Assembly: GCA_905178155.1 (NCBI GenBank)
Contig: CAJINV010000017.1
Coordinates: 1-64,000, forward strand
Source of the DNA: Amoebophrya sp. A120
Taxonomy: Eukaryota > Sar > Dinophyceae > Syndiniales > Amoebophryaceae
Reading direction: 5' to 3'
Length of the DNA: 64,000 bases
Part shown: positions 11,660 to 23,500 of the stretch, in pieces
How the letters are laid out: each line of letters begins with the position of its first letter
Position numbering within the stretch: position 1 is the stretch's first letter
Notes under the pieces: generated by a model
Told to the model about the DNA's origin: nothing
What the model saw: the letters and a program-made list of their open reading frames with translations, nothing else
Database searches by the model: none
Translations under genes and position numbers: made by a program

Positions 11660-13359
11660 AAAATAAGAATTGCATTAGAACAAAAGAGAGGAATCCTTCT
11701 TCTTCGTTATTCGAATTTCCCAGCATTGCTGCAGTGCCTCTTCTTGCGTTTGCATAGGCTTATTGAAGCACATCGGGTCCGACGCCGTCTAATGGATCAC
11801 CTACGGAGGTTATCCAGAAAAAAACACCCATCCCCATCCATTTTGCCCTTTTTTATAGCAAAAAAATCACATGGAAAAACAACAAAAAAATTTTAAAATA
11901 AAACATTTTTGCATGATGGTTTCGAGTACGCCTACTTCACAACACTAGCTAGCGGCGTCCATGAGAAACATCTTAACTACTTAGTGGAATTTGAATTGGC
12001 CATGTCTGTCGCATTGGTCAGCCGTCGTCGGAGTCGAGATCCCAAAGAAGGCAACTCGCACGGACGAGCGCTCCTGGCCCCACCCCGGGCCAGCGGCGGC
12101 CATCCGCTGCAGGAAGGGCCTTGCGCAGGATCTCCGACTCGTCTGCCGGTGTGGGTTCCTGCGATTGATCTAGCTAGTTCAATTCTTTTAAGCTGTACTT
12201 ATCTAAGACGCCACTTTAGCTAGGTAAATTTAGTGTGGATATATGCCGGCGGGCATGCGTAACAGACCTGAAAATTTTTTGCAAATTATGCCTCGTTTTT
12301 TGATCCAAAAAAAGGCAAAATGGATGGGGATGGGTGTTTTTTCCTGGATAGCGGTGAAGATGATTTTCCTACGTGCCAGTCTGTCTTCTCGCTCGTCGTC
12401 CTTTTCGTAACAACAGTTTTAGTCATCAATGCAACATCTCTACTTGTTGGCTCGGACCACGTACAGACTCTTTACAATTTCGGAGGCAACAAACTAACAG
12501 CTGAGTATCTACCGGTATTGTTTCGCTCAATTAGTACGCAATTTTTTCAATGGTTGTTTTGTTCAATCAGCAATGTCTTCTGTTATTGGATGGTTGTAAT
12601 AGTAATTGTATGCAACGCTTCTATGCCTATGACTTTTCGATATCGACGTTTTCTCATCTCGGGAGTACATCCTACATTTTTAAATTTGATATTATTTTGT
12701 ACATAACGGCAAGAGCGAAGGAAGATGTATGCATATCAGCTACAAGTTCAAGCTTAAGTCGTGCCCAACTTCGTGCCTGGGCGGTGCTGCAGTTGCATCG
12801 CCAGCGGAGACCAGGACAGTAAGAGCGCTGCGCAGCAGAGGACTGCTTGCGTCGGTTCTAAGGTGTGAACGGATTAGAAAGTTGCGCGTCGACCTGAACC
12901 ACCGCCGATGTATACTTATTTTGACTTTGAGTTTGACTTTGAGTACATCAAGATGAAATAAACGTACTTTTTCGCTGGAGGGTTTCGCCCGAGCTGGGAT
13001 CCCTAGTTTTCGGCGAATTTGAGCAATTAATGCCTTTTTCCTGTTCGGTGCCTTAGCTGCCGACAAGGTTGCACAAGGCCATTGATAGGACTACGCGTAC
13101 TCCTGGTATTATTTTTGACAGGCTACTCCACAAGCAAAATTGCATGGTTATCCGTAGGATAATATTGATGAAGATGGTGACTTGAGGTTTTTTCTTTTTG
13201 TGGTGGCAAGCTATGATTCGACCATACCCATCCTGTGCCAGCATCGTCTGCTTTTTTCAAACATCAAAGCAAACGTAGACGTACCCATTTGAGAGTGTGC
13301 TGCGGTTTGCTTGCGTAGTTCCAAGTAGTAGTAGGTAGCTTCCAGCGCCTGACAGAAAT
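11660..13359. other. Mostly non-coding region around the 540-bp element
   Basis: Apart from the inverted-repeat element, a frame at 12356-12706 encodes two hydrophobic stretches (VFSLVVLFVTTVLVINATS and FCYWMVVIVIV) and could be a remnant or exon of a membrane protein, but it has no start and no partner. The end of the region contains short TTTGAGTTTGA words before a TACATCA, which recur near 15150. Confidence 0.35.
11811..12350. mobile_element. 540-bp TAT...ATA inverted-repeat element, intergenic copy
   Basis: The left end TATCCAGAAAAAAACACCC continues to CATCCCCATCCATTTTGCC. The right end is its near-perfect reverse complement and finishes CTGGATA, so the terminal inverted repeats are about 40 bp. 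The flanks are GAGGT on the left and GCGGT on the right, a 5-bp duplication with one mismatch. TAT and ATA termini, duplication size and the A-run plus C-rich inverted repeat match the intron elements at 24354 and 31474. It is larger than those and is not clearly inside a gene: the frames joined across it are broken by nearby stops. No transposase frame is visible, so it would be non-autonomous. Confidence 0.7.
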
Positions 13360-15899
13360 ATGGTTATGGCTGACAAATATCCGGCGGTAGAGGACGAGAA
13401 CCACCAGGCGGTGGCAACAACCAGCCTAGCTGGTGATGCACGGGGCGACCTCGACGGTAAAGCTGAAGCATCAATTGGTAGCTGCACTGTGTTCGGGAGC
13501 TCTTGGACAGGTGTGGATGCAGAGCAGCAGCACCAACATTTTGCGACTGCTGCCAAGGCTGAGCAGGAAAGTCCTCGGACACATGGTGAATCTTGCACCT
13601 TCCCGCCGCAGTCTGCATTTTCTGCGCCAGATCTGTTCGAGACCCTTTCTCTCTCCGCGAAATACGTCATGAGCCGGCAGCTCCGCAATCTGATTCGGGA
13701 CGCGAAAAAGCTGCCGCAGACAACAACCTCTGCGGGAAACACCAGCAACGCGTCGTCCACCTCTTCGTCTAAAGAAAACAAGGCGTCCTACTTCAAGAAA
13801 AAACACAAGCTTCTCCAAGCGCATTACGACGATTTGCAGCAGAAGCAGGTCCAGGCGGAGGCGAAAATCAAAATCTTGCACGAGGAGGTGGAAAAGTTGA
13901 GGCTCGAAAAGGACAAATCCGAGCAGAGAAAAACACTACTTGAAAACTTGAACGAAAACTTGAACAAGGACTACAAAATAGCATTCGAAAGCCACGAGGC
14001 TGTGATCAAGGAGGAGCAGGAAAAGCGGCAGGCACTCTCCGAGGAAGTAAACGCGAAGTTGGCCGCGGTGAAAAAGTGCATGTTTGAACAAGCTTTATCC
14101 GATGAAAAACTTTTTGTGGCGTCTGGGAGTGGCTGCTACGAGAGTTCTTGAGATTCCTGTTTGCAAGAACCTTGTATGGTACTTAGTACCCTACATGAGA
14201 ATACTAGATTTTGAGATACACGTGCGATCATGATGTTCGCATCGAGTATTGATGCGAAATGCTTGTCCTTGTGCTGTAAATCCTTCTACATCTACAGCAC
14301 CAGAAGGAGCTAGCGTCTGCTGCATGGAAAACTGCTAAGTATAGACACTGCTACTGCCACTTACGGTTTTTCCTGCGATACCCAGAGCAGAAGAAAATCA
14401 AGTTTCAGGAGACCGACAGGTTACGGGAGAGATTCCGCATCGCGTGCGAAGCCTACAATGCGGAGCAGCCTGTCGCGCCGAAAGCCAGGAAAGCAAAAGC
14501 TGAAGGCACGAGTCAAGATGGAAAAGGTAAAGCTGAAGAAGCTTCCGGGGCGGGGAAGAGAAAATTAGACGACAACGACGTGGATGCAGAAGCGACGAGA
14601 GTAGAAGATATTGTCGAGCAACAAGGCGAAGCTCGTGACAACACCACCAGCAGTAGTGCAGCGCAAGAAGCAGCAACATCCTCTCCTCGGATTGCGGCGA
14701 AGATTGTGGGAGGCAAGCCAATCGACGAGGTGCCCGTCACACATGAAGAAGAAAAAGAAGGCATTGACGTCGACGGCGAACAAGGAAGAAAAAGCTGCAG
14801 TGCCGATGAAGGAGCCCATGACCCTGACCAAGAACCCAAACTACAACCTCCACCGGAACCGAGCCCGGAAGAGGCACGCATTCTCGACATTCAGACTCGC
14901 ATGGCGGAAGCGACAACCAGGTTGAAACAAACGAAGATTCGGGTTCTGCAGGAGGAGAAGAGAAGTATCGAACTCGACCAGCTGAAGGCGGCACTGATCG
15001 AGCAAGAGACGGAATTTATGGGAATGATTTGAAAGGAAGCTTTGATTTGTCGCTGTGTGTCTATGCAACGAGCAACGAGGACATCACTGATTCATGAAGA
15101 AATGTGGACGCGCTTGTTGCGCACGAATAATGTTGTACTTATCGAAACCGAAGTTTGAGTTTGAGTACATCATGTTCTGTCCTTGATGCTGGAACGGACT
15201 TTCTGCAGCAGAGCGCAAATTGATAGGATATTTCAGTTCCATACGCAACTCTACGCGAACGAAATCATTTCAAGAAACAGCTGCTAAGAGCAAGCAAACA
15301 TTGCAAAAATACAAGCGCGAGGTACATCCAGCGTAGTTTTAATGACTTTCAATTTGTCGTGTGCGATTCTTAAATCCGGAGAAACCTTTCCTCTTTCTTT
15401 GCACATCCATCTCTGTGTTTTTTTGTGAAGGAAGACCAATGAAGAAAATCATGCAAATAAGGTTGCGACGCTCCGCCGAGACTGCCAACAAGCGGAAACA
15501 GCAACGCGAAAGCTGAAGGGGAGCGGCGTCATAGGCAGCGACGTCGACGAATACAATAAGCTTGTCCTGCAGGTCGAGGGCCTGGAGAAGCAGCTTGCTT
15601 TAACGAAGCGACCCCCGGGTGTGCTGGAAGCTGAGAAGGACGGCGGAACACTAGGAGGTGCGTGCAGCGGTGGTGACGGTGAAACAAGCGTTGCAGATGG
15701 GGGTAGAAGTAACGCGACGGGTGCAGCAACTGCAAGCGACATGGTCCTCGATCGTGAAAATATAGTTGGTCACAATAGTAACTACGCTTCTACTTCAGCA
15801 CAGGGTGCAACACGTAGCGCCGGTGAGAAAGCCGAACGAAGCGGAATAAAAGCACTGCAGACGATCAGTCCTGGAACGTGCGTATCCACGAGACTATGA
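13360..15899 (+). CDS. Taxilin-like coiled-coil protein
   Basis: At least three exons: 13360-14115, about 14391-15032 and about 15440-15899. The first junction (14116-14390) is GT-AG, phase 0. The second was not fixed. After a low-complexity N-terminus, exon 1 carries a long coiled coil with a region near KEEQEKRQALSEEVNAKL. Exon 2 begins KKIKFQETDRLRERFRIA, then an acidic linker and another coiled coil (MAEATTRLKQTKIRVLQEEK). Exon 3 has HANKVATLRRDCQQAE and VEGLEKQLALTK. The order and spacing of these segments resemble taxilins, which bind syntaxins in vesicle traffic, with extra low-complexity inserts. This is resemblance judged by eye. A generic coiled-coil protein is the alternative. The tail after exon 3 is low complexity and may not be fully coding. 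Confidence 0.55.
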
Positions 15900-18800
15900 C
15901 TTCTAGACACTGGAGGCTGATCTGCGAAATTTTTCATGAGCCTAAGCATTGAAGATGAAAAACACATTTCTTCGTCCTTACACAGGAGAGACGAACAAAA
16001 ATGAAGTAGTTTAGAGATCATGCCTTCTTTAGTCAGACACTCTTTTGTCGCCTGCATAAGAAACCAGTGGCGGATCATCGCCGTCGCATGAGAAGGACGA
16101 TCGGAGGACGGAGTCGTGAGCTGGTGTGGTTCATCTCCTGCCGTATACGGAGAGGCTCGTGGTCTCTTTTCGCAGTCTTCAATGCGCCTGACTAGTACGG
16201 GGTAGCGCGCGCACTGCAAAATAGAGCTACATCTGAATGGGGTTACACAAACGAAGGCAATTGTTCCGCTTCCGTTGAGGCACAAAAGGCACGGAGGAGG
16301 AATCATCTTCGAGCACAAAGTAAGACTAAGACGCAACTTCAATTGCAAGAGCTGTTTATAATTTCCAGTGGTTTCTGACGTAAACCTAAATACCGAAACG
16401 GAATATGGAGTCACAGACGGCGGGTCGGTGCACATGCTTATCGTCGATTATGTTCGGGTTATTCATCCCTGCTTCAACCAGCACGGGCGTTGAGCTCCGA
16501 ATTGTAAAGCAACCCGTGAGCCAAAAGGTATGCTTCTCACTTTCCAGATCCAGAGCAAAAGCGTGCGTTGTTGGTCGAGTGATTTTTTCCTCAGTACAAC
16601 AGTAGCAAAAATCCAGTTGCTTGCCACTTTTGTGGAGAGTCTGGGCGAGAGCTTGTGGCCGGCCTTTCCATGGTGTCGAGTGAAAGGGTGAGCGAACAGA
16701 TTCAAGTTGCAGTGAACATTAAATGTCGTGGCATCCACCTTCTTTTTGTTAAGAGGGTGACGAAATAATGTAGTTGTCCGACTAGGTCCGGATAGGATGT
16801 CTGCCACCCACCTAGCTGTGCCGGTGGGCGAGAGGTGCGCAGGCTCAAAGTAAATCTAAACTATGACGAAAGCGGCGCAGTTCGTCGCGTGTCCTTTCCA
16901 GCTCCCGACACGCGGGCACATCGCTCGTGGCGCGGGCGCCCGGACAGGGCCAGCAGTCGCATGGGTCGCAAGTTCTAGGCAGATGAATGCGGAAAACGAT
17001 CCCGGAGGTTGTGGAGCCTGAGGCGAGGGCAAGGTAGGCGACTTGGGACGGCAGTGACCCCCGTCCTGTGTTTGTTCTTTCTGGAAGACGAAGCCCCGGG
17101 AATCCGCACTGCGGCCAGGTGCAACAAAAAGCGATAAACCGGAAGACGCCCGCTCCTCACGCGGGAAAACCGAGACGGAACGAGTCCAGACGAGGGGCAA
17201 AGCCTGGAAGACGGAACGAACGAAGTCGGCGCCCGGCTTCGCCGTGATCCGTCCCGCTGGCTGGCCCGCGTTGCCGCGCTCCGCGGGCTTTTCGGAAGTC
17301 TGCCTGTTCCGGGCTCGCCGGCCTGGCGGCGCCCCCCCGCCCCCGCCCGCGCCCGCCCCTTGTTTTGCCCCGCCTGCCTGATTGGCGCCGGCCGCGGCCT
17401 GCTAACAAACTTACTCGGAAGGGCCCCGCGTTGTGTCTGCGACCCCCCGCGCCGTAGTCAGGCCCCGGCCAGGCAATGGGGCGCCCCCATTCATTGCGAT
17501 TCAATATCAACGTGGATGGGTGCCGCCGCTGCTTTGGCACTACCGGCAGCCGGAGGGGCGGTTTGTTCGCGGTGCGGGGGCCGTGGTGCAAGCAATACCC
17601 ACCGGGCCCCTTGTGAGAGGCCGTAGCGGCCGGAAGTGTGTGTTGCCGCGCCGGCAGCCGGGCAAGTTCTAGGCGAAGTGCGCAACATCTCCCGGGCTAA
17701 CGAGTGCAACAAAAAGGCAACGCGGGCGCGGTCTGTTCCAGCCGTATCGTGGTGGCGCGGCCGGCCCGCCTGCCTTCGGGCGTTGCGCGGTCGGTGGGCG
17801 GATGGGCATGCTCCGGGTGGCTCTGGCATTGTCCGGCGCCTGTCACGTCAGTCGCTGGCCATTGTTGATATTGATATAATTTGCTACACGCGGCTGCCTT
17901 TGCTTTTCGCTGTCTCTATGTTTATTGTGGTGGGCTAGGGCTCGGATAGCAGCTCTGCTCCGGGTGGGCCCTGCTCGCAGGGGCCTCCGCGGAGCTTGCG
18001 CGCCGCGCGAAGTGCTACTTTGCTGCCTGCGCGCCATGTCGCGCACCCATTCAGCAACTCGCCCGACAAGCAGTTGCAGCTTTTCCACGAGGACACGCAG
18101 GATCAAGCTCGCTCCCTGGTGCTGTGAGCCTCCCTGCGAAATAGAAGGCCTCGCTTGTGTGTTTGTCTTCGAACTGCCCAGTGGTATATTGTTGATTGTG
18201 TTCGGACTCGAATTAGCAGAGATCTCGAATTATTTATTGTGTAGCTACTCTCTTCTGCCACGACCGCAGAAATTATTTAGCGATCCGAACTGAATGTGAA
18301 GAAAGCAAAGTGCGACATTCTGTTTGTTCTTTATGTTTATTTGCATCACTTACGCGGACGTCTACGTATCAACTTCGTCTGGCAGGCCCTTGCCGGCGAA
18401 TTTGTATCTTGTTTCCTGTTGTTGAGCTGGAAGATAAGTTTAAGTAGATCCTTATCAGATAGGCCGGGGCTCCTGCGGTCGCGGTCTAGTTCTTGTTTTG
18501 TAGTGTCTGTCTCGTATGATAGATAAACTCATTTTTGATTCTCATTCGTGGCGATGCAAATTTCTCACTCTCACTTAAGATCCAGGAATGGGGCATCAGA
18601 CGAGCTCCATCATGAGTATCTGCCAAATACCGCAGGAGCGCGATTATTGCAATTGCTCACACCCTTGCGCATTTGAGTGCGCGGAAGATTTGTATGTATG
18701 AAGGACACAACAACATCGAACACGATCACGAAAAGATGACGAGATGAAGATCCCGTGACAAACGGAATTTCATGGTCAAGAGCGATTTTCTGATGAATCG

Positions 18801-18957
18801 CACCATTTTGATACTAATATCACTTACAACAACCACCTTCAGTAGATGATATTTTCACGAATACCGCACAAAGCGCAAGCGGCCACGAGGAACATTAAAA
18901 ACAAAAGGTAACAAGGCTAAAGGCAAAAGTGTTCCATCAGGCTCCCTCAACCTCAAC
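15900..18957. other. Intergenic region, 3 kb, containing a GC-rich island
   Basis: No gene recognised. The part from about 16870 to 18010 is annotated separately as a GC island. The flanks (15900-16860 and 18010-18957) are ordinary, AT-leaning sequence with only short frames. Confidence 0.5.
16870..18010. other. GC-rich island
   Basis: Strong rise in G+C, with runs such as GCGCCCCCCCGCCCCCGCCC and few stop codons in any frame. The word CAAGTTCTAGGC occurs twice (near 16967 and 17664) and GTGCAACAAAAAG twice (near 17120 and 17704), hinting at internal duplication. Overlapping open frames on both strands have Arg/Ala/Gly/Pro-rich composition and no domains, so I call no protein. Similar islands lie at 38.2-38.9, 40.7-41.8 and 60.4-61.6 kb. 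Confidence 0.65.
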
Positions 18958-19239
18958 ATGCCCGACGCCGACGGCGTGTTGACTCACGACGAGGTAATCG
19001 CCGGGTCGTTGGAAGCGCCCGTCGACCTCGAGACAAACATTTTGTTCATTGTCAAAGGGTCGGTGCTATTTTTCGTCGTTCTCTCCATCTTCCTAGTCTT
19101 CGTCTTCTCGTTGGCGCATTTGCTCAAGGCCCTGGACCGGAAGATTACGCGCAAGAGATACGGAGAGACGTCGGTTGATGCGGGTGGCTCTGCGGGAGAG
19201 GTTGCTTCTGGGGGAAGTAGCCGCGCGCATCTGGACTAG
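18958..19239 (+). CDS. Small single-pass membrane protein
   Basis: A single-exon frame of 93 residues starting MPDADGVLTHDEVIAGSLEA. It has a short acidic N-terminal part, one strong membrane segment at about residues 29-57 (GSVLFFVVLSIFLVFVFSLA) and a basic patch (KALDRKITRKRYGE) followed by a Gly/Ser-rich tail. The basic patch after the helix suggests an N-out, C-in orientation. No family recognised. It is isolated, with 0.7-1.3 kb of non-coding sequence on both sides, and could be one exon of a longer gene, although the ATG and stop give a complete frame. Confidence 0.55.
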   Translation: MPDADGVLTHDEVIAGSLEAPVDLETNILFIVKGSVLFFVVLSIFLVFVFSLAHLLKALDRKITRKRYGETSVDAGGSAGEVASGGSSRAHLD

Positions 19240-20514
19240 CGTGTCTTGTTCTGGACTACTGCCAGGTCCTCCGCGGACCTCCAATCGCGGATAAGGGCCT
19301 AAGCCCGAGACGCAACGCAGGACGCCGGCGCCGGACCACTTCTCGGTATGGTCACGGAAATTTCTGACGAGCTGAATCAACGGTGTCAAGGTCTGCGGGG
19401 TGCGTGTGGGGAAGGATCATCCGTATGCGATGTTCAGGTGCATCAACAAGAAAAATAGATGGAAGAACATCTCTGGCACTGAGTGATGGTGACAAATGGA
19501 CTCACGCGTGTGACAAAGGGAGAACAAAGCTTCCAAAGCTGAAAGCCTGTTTTTGCTTTAGAACAAAGCACGTCAGCAGAAGTAGTTGCAGGGTCCGCCG
19601 ACCACGACTCAGCAAAGAAAAATCTACTCCTGATTCTATACTGTGAGTCGGTAAACCCTCGTCGCGCGAGGTGTCCGAAATAAGTTCAGTGTTCCTCATT
19701 CGACATGTCCGAAATAAGTTGACTGGTGTTTGTAAGTTGTAGTAACGTTGGCTATGTTTGACTGGTGTACTGTAGGTTGGAGTTCTGGTTGAAGCCGTTG
19801 CTTACGATCTACATGCTCATGCGAGGTCCTAAGTAGTCCTAGCGAAGGCGGCTTGCTTGAACTTAGTACTCGTAGAACGTTGCATATTGACGATACATTT
19901 TTGATTTCTTTGCGTTATGATCCAGGCCGCAAGACAACATCGAGACACGAAGAAGCAAGCGGTAATACTACTGTAGTACCCCCGGAAAGACAACGAAAAG
20001 AAAGATACAGAACGAAGAGGATCCCTGTCGTGTTTTGACTCGCGTGGGATCGCTTGATTCTTCTTGGGAGGCCAGTTTTGCGTGCAAAGAAGATTGTTTT
20101 TTTTGTTTGGTGCGACGACCTCGACTAAAATCAAGGAGATCCATGATCCATCTTCTTGCGGCGGAGCCTTTGTTTCGCAGCACATCACTTTGCAGACAAC
20201 CAGGTTCACTCTTTTCTTCGTTTCTCGGTTTCCTTCATCACAGTCCTTTTTTTTTACAGAAGATCACAGTTTGATGTCTTGGTCTTGCCTCGAGGAGCGA
20301 CGAGAAATCAAATTTGCCTCGGTCCACAACCAAGCGGAACTTTTCTAACGCTAACTGTCAACAGAAAAAACTTCGTCTTCCATTTTCTTTCTTCAGTAAG
20401 CAGTTGGTTCTAAGAATAGGATTCTCTAGAAGTTTTTTGCTGCCTCCTCCGCTACTTGCGTACGAGCGGCAACGTTCTTGTAAAGTGAACCGCAAGGGCA
20501 CTTCTTCCCTAAAG
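19240..20514. other. Intergenic region upstream of the PDI gene
   Basis: No coding region, repeat or RNA gene recognised. The frames present are short and overlap on opposite strands. Confidence 0.45.
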
Positions 20515-23500
20515 ATGCTTTCTAGGCCAAGGAAATTTCTGATCTTCGCTGCGTTTTGGACGTGGCTGACTCGAGCAGAGGACGTTATGTTCCAGGAAAG
20601 CCTGGTCATGTTGAGCACCACGACCAGATTTTTTAGTGAGCCTTGGTAAGGTACTTACAACTAGTACTGTTACTAGGATGCCATCCTAGTAGCAGTGCTA
20701 GCTGTAAGTACCTTGCCAAGGTGGCGCTCGAAGAAAACTTTGTGGAGCTTTGCAATTATACCCGCTCCGCCACCTCGACAGCCAGTCATTATTATCCTGA
20801 TATGCATTCAGCATTTTCATTTCCACGCACGATCGAGATCATTGATGAGCGCTCAGGTCGGGCCATCTTCATTCGCGTTCGCAACAGATCTTGACTTAAA
20901 TTTGCATGAGGGTTGACCACACGAAAATCTGTTCCCCTTTGCTCAACTTGACGAAACACGTGCATACCTTGGGATGACGCGAAGGAGGTCGACGACGAAC
21001 TAGATGACGACGATGATAAAGAGTTTGCAAAAGAGGTACTACAAACAGGAATGAGAAATAAAGCTTTTTGGGATTTCCAGCAAGATAGAACCAGGGTCCT
21101 TTTAAGCCTGCTTCCATCTCTATCAGAATTGACAAAGGACCTCTTGTTGGTTCCCCGCTGGAGATACTTAATCTTAGGTACTTCTTAGGCCATCAAATAA
21201 ATACTATACACAGCATGAATGATGAATACTTATACCAACTTCATTATTCCAGGTCGAAGCGGACAGTCCGAAAGAAGAGGTAGTCGCGCTCACCGAGGCC
21301 ACTTTTCAGGACTTCGTCAAGAAGAACGAGCGAGTGGTGGTCGAGTTTTACGCTCCCTGGTGCGGCCACTGCAAGCAGCTTGCGCCGGAATACGAAAAAG
21401 CAGCGAAGGGGCTGAAGGCGAAGAAGGCAAAAACAAAGCTCGCAAAAGTAGACGCAACCGTTGAGAGCAAACTCGCCGAGAGCCACAGTGTATCGGGCTA
21501 CCCGACCCTCGTCTACTATGTCAATGGGGTATAGCTGCACTGGTGTTTCATCATGAGTAGAATGTTTCAAAAGCAGCGCTGGTTTCAATGCGTCGTGATA
21601 CATAGCGAAGATTATGGGCTTCGGTTCTTCTCTGTACGTGCGACAGGACGTGGTCATGGGTGAATAAGGTGCATTTATTTCTACTCTCTTCGATACACAT
21701 TACAACAGGAACACTCCGAATATACTGGTCCACGAGATGATAGCGGCATCCAGATTATGAAACGCGAGGCAGCTTTGCAGAATTTGTTTTTGTTCGAAAT
21801 GTCGTTTATATCGCACAACGAAGAGACATGAACTTCTACTTCTCTCGAACTGCAGCTGTAGCAGCCAGGGTGTGCGTAGAAGGAGAAACCTTGCCTTTCC
21901 GTGAAATAAAACTTGTGTGTTTTTAAGAGCTCTGGACCAGCAGAGCTCCCAAAAACAGACAAGGTTCACAACTAAGAATGCGAAAACTGCTGAAAACTCT
22001 GCCTTGCGACTGCATATTCCAGTGGGTAATGGCACGGGAAAGGGACCTAGTCATGGAGTGCGATGATGAAAAGATAAATATCAAGGGGAAATCATGCTGC
22101 AAGTACGGCTTCCAGTGTTGCTTTGCATGATTCTATCTCCTGGGCTTTACCAACGGCCTTCCTACGGCAACAAAAGAAAAATACCGCTGTAGTCCACCTG
22201 AAAGACGCATTTGTATGTCCACAGATGATGCGCCAACCGCTTACTTACGCGAAGACACGGACGCGGATTGAACATCATGCGTTTCTTCATCTGAAGCAAC
22301 GGCGGAAGCACAAGTATTTGTATTTCCCGCTTGATAATTCCAACAGAAATTGCCAACAAGGAAGGAGGTGCTTACTTTTAGTGGCTTCGACTTCTCTTCA
22401 TAATTTCCTTTGGCTACCCTACAAGCTATGATGCAACACAAATGATCACCACGTCCATGAACAAAAGATTCTACTATGAGTGGCTGCCTCTGCTTTCAAT
22501 TTGTGAAATGAAGAATAAATATAATCGCACGAGAACAACAATCATAGGAAATAAATACAAAAAACAGTGAAGTTCATCCTGGTCGCCTCGAACCTCGCGA
22601 GCAAGATTACCTAATGTGAAGACGCGCTGGACACCAGGATATGCAATCAACCTCCATGCGCATGCTCGACCATCCTGGATTGCATGCATTAGCATGATGG
22701 AAACAGATGGGAAGATTTCTATGAGTACTATGAGTATTTTCATTATCGCATGCGCACAACTACACTAAAACGAACTACTGACTCTACTTTCTCGAGTGGT
22801 GTTGTTGTTCCTGGCAGCGTTTGTTTTTTCCTACTGGATGCCGCAATCTGGGAAGGCCGTGGCCGTGAAGAAGGCGATGCAGAAGCTGCAGGGCATGGAC
22901 AAGCAGGACAACTTTCTTGCGTGCTACCACTCCCTGCTGCCATCCTCCGATCCCGAGGAGTCCGCAAAGAAGGAGGACGAGAAAATGGCCACCCTGAAGG
23001 TGATCCGCAAGAACGCCGGGCGACCGGACGACAAGGAACTGAAGTTCGACGGAGGCAAGAAGAACAAGTGGGCCGCGGGCAAGATCTCGGACTGGCTTTT
23101 GAAGCAGGCCGTGTGGCCGCTGATCGGGCAGGACACCCGGGACGGGTGGTATGCATTGCAAAAGTATCGTACTCGTATAAATGCATGACAAATTCCATCA
23201 GCATGAGAAAGAAAATTTGCAATGCGGATTTGACTTGAGAAAGAAATTTGTAATGCACGATTGCAATACGAGTGCGATGCTTTTGCACAGGATAGGTGGT
23301 ACAGCGACGCGAAGCTGTTTGAAACGGCGGGCGTGAAGGAGGTCCTCAGTCTGCAGATCGAAGACTCCGGCGTGGACGATATAAAGTGCAAATATGTCTG
23401 GGTCTGGAAGATTCCGAGACCTGTCATGCATGTTTTGCATGAGCCATAATGTCTGTGATGCATACCCTAGCATCACAGATTTCTGTAGGGCTTCTTGATG

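Noticed and set aside
16856-17829. Several frames in the GC island at 17 kb
   Set aside because: All are open through lack of A/T-rich stops and overlap on both strands; no start context, domain or exon structure.
20641-20721. Rho-independent-type terminator
   Set aside because: The stem is far too long, lacks a loop and T-tract, and the context is a eukaryotic gene.
22780-22860. Separate membrane-protein gene starting at VVLLFLAAFVFSYWM
   Set aside because: The frame runs directly into the PDI b domain exons; the hydrophobic start is more likely intron plus a buried strand, though the exact acceptor is unresolved.
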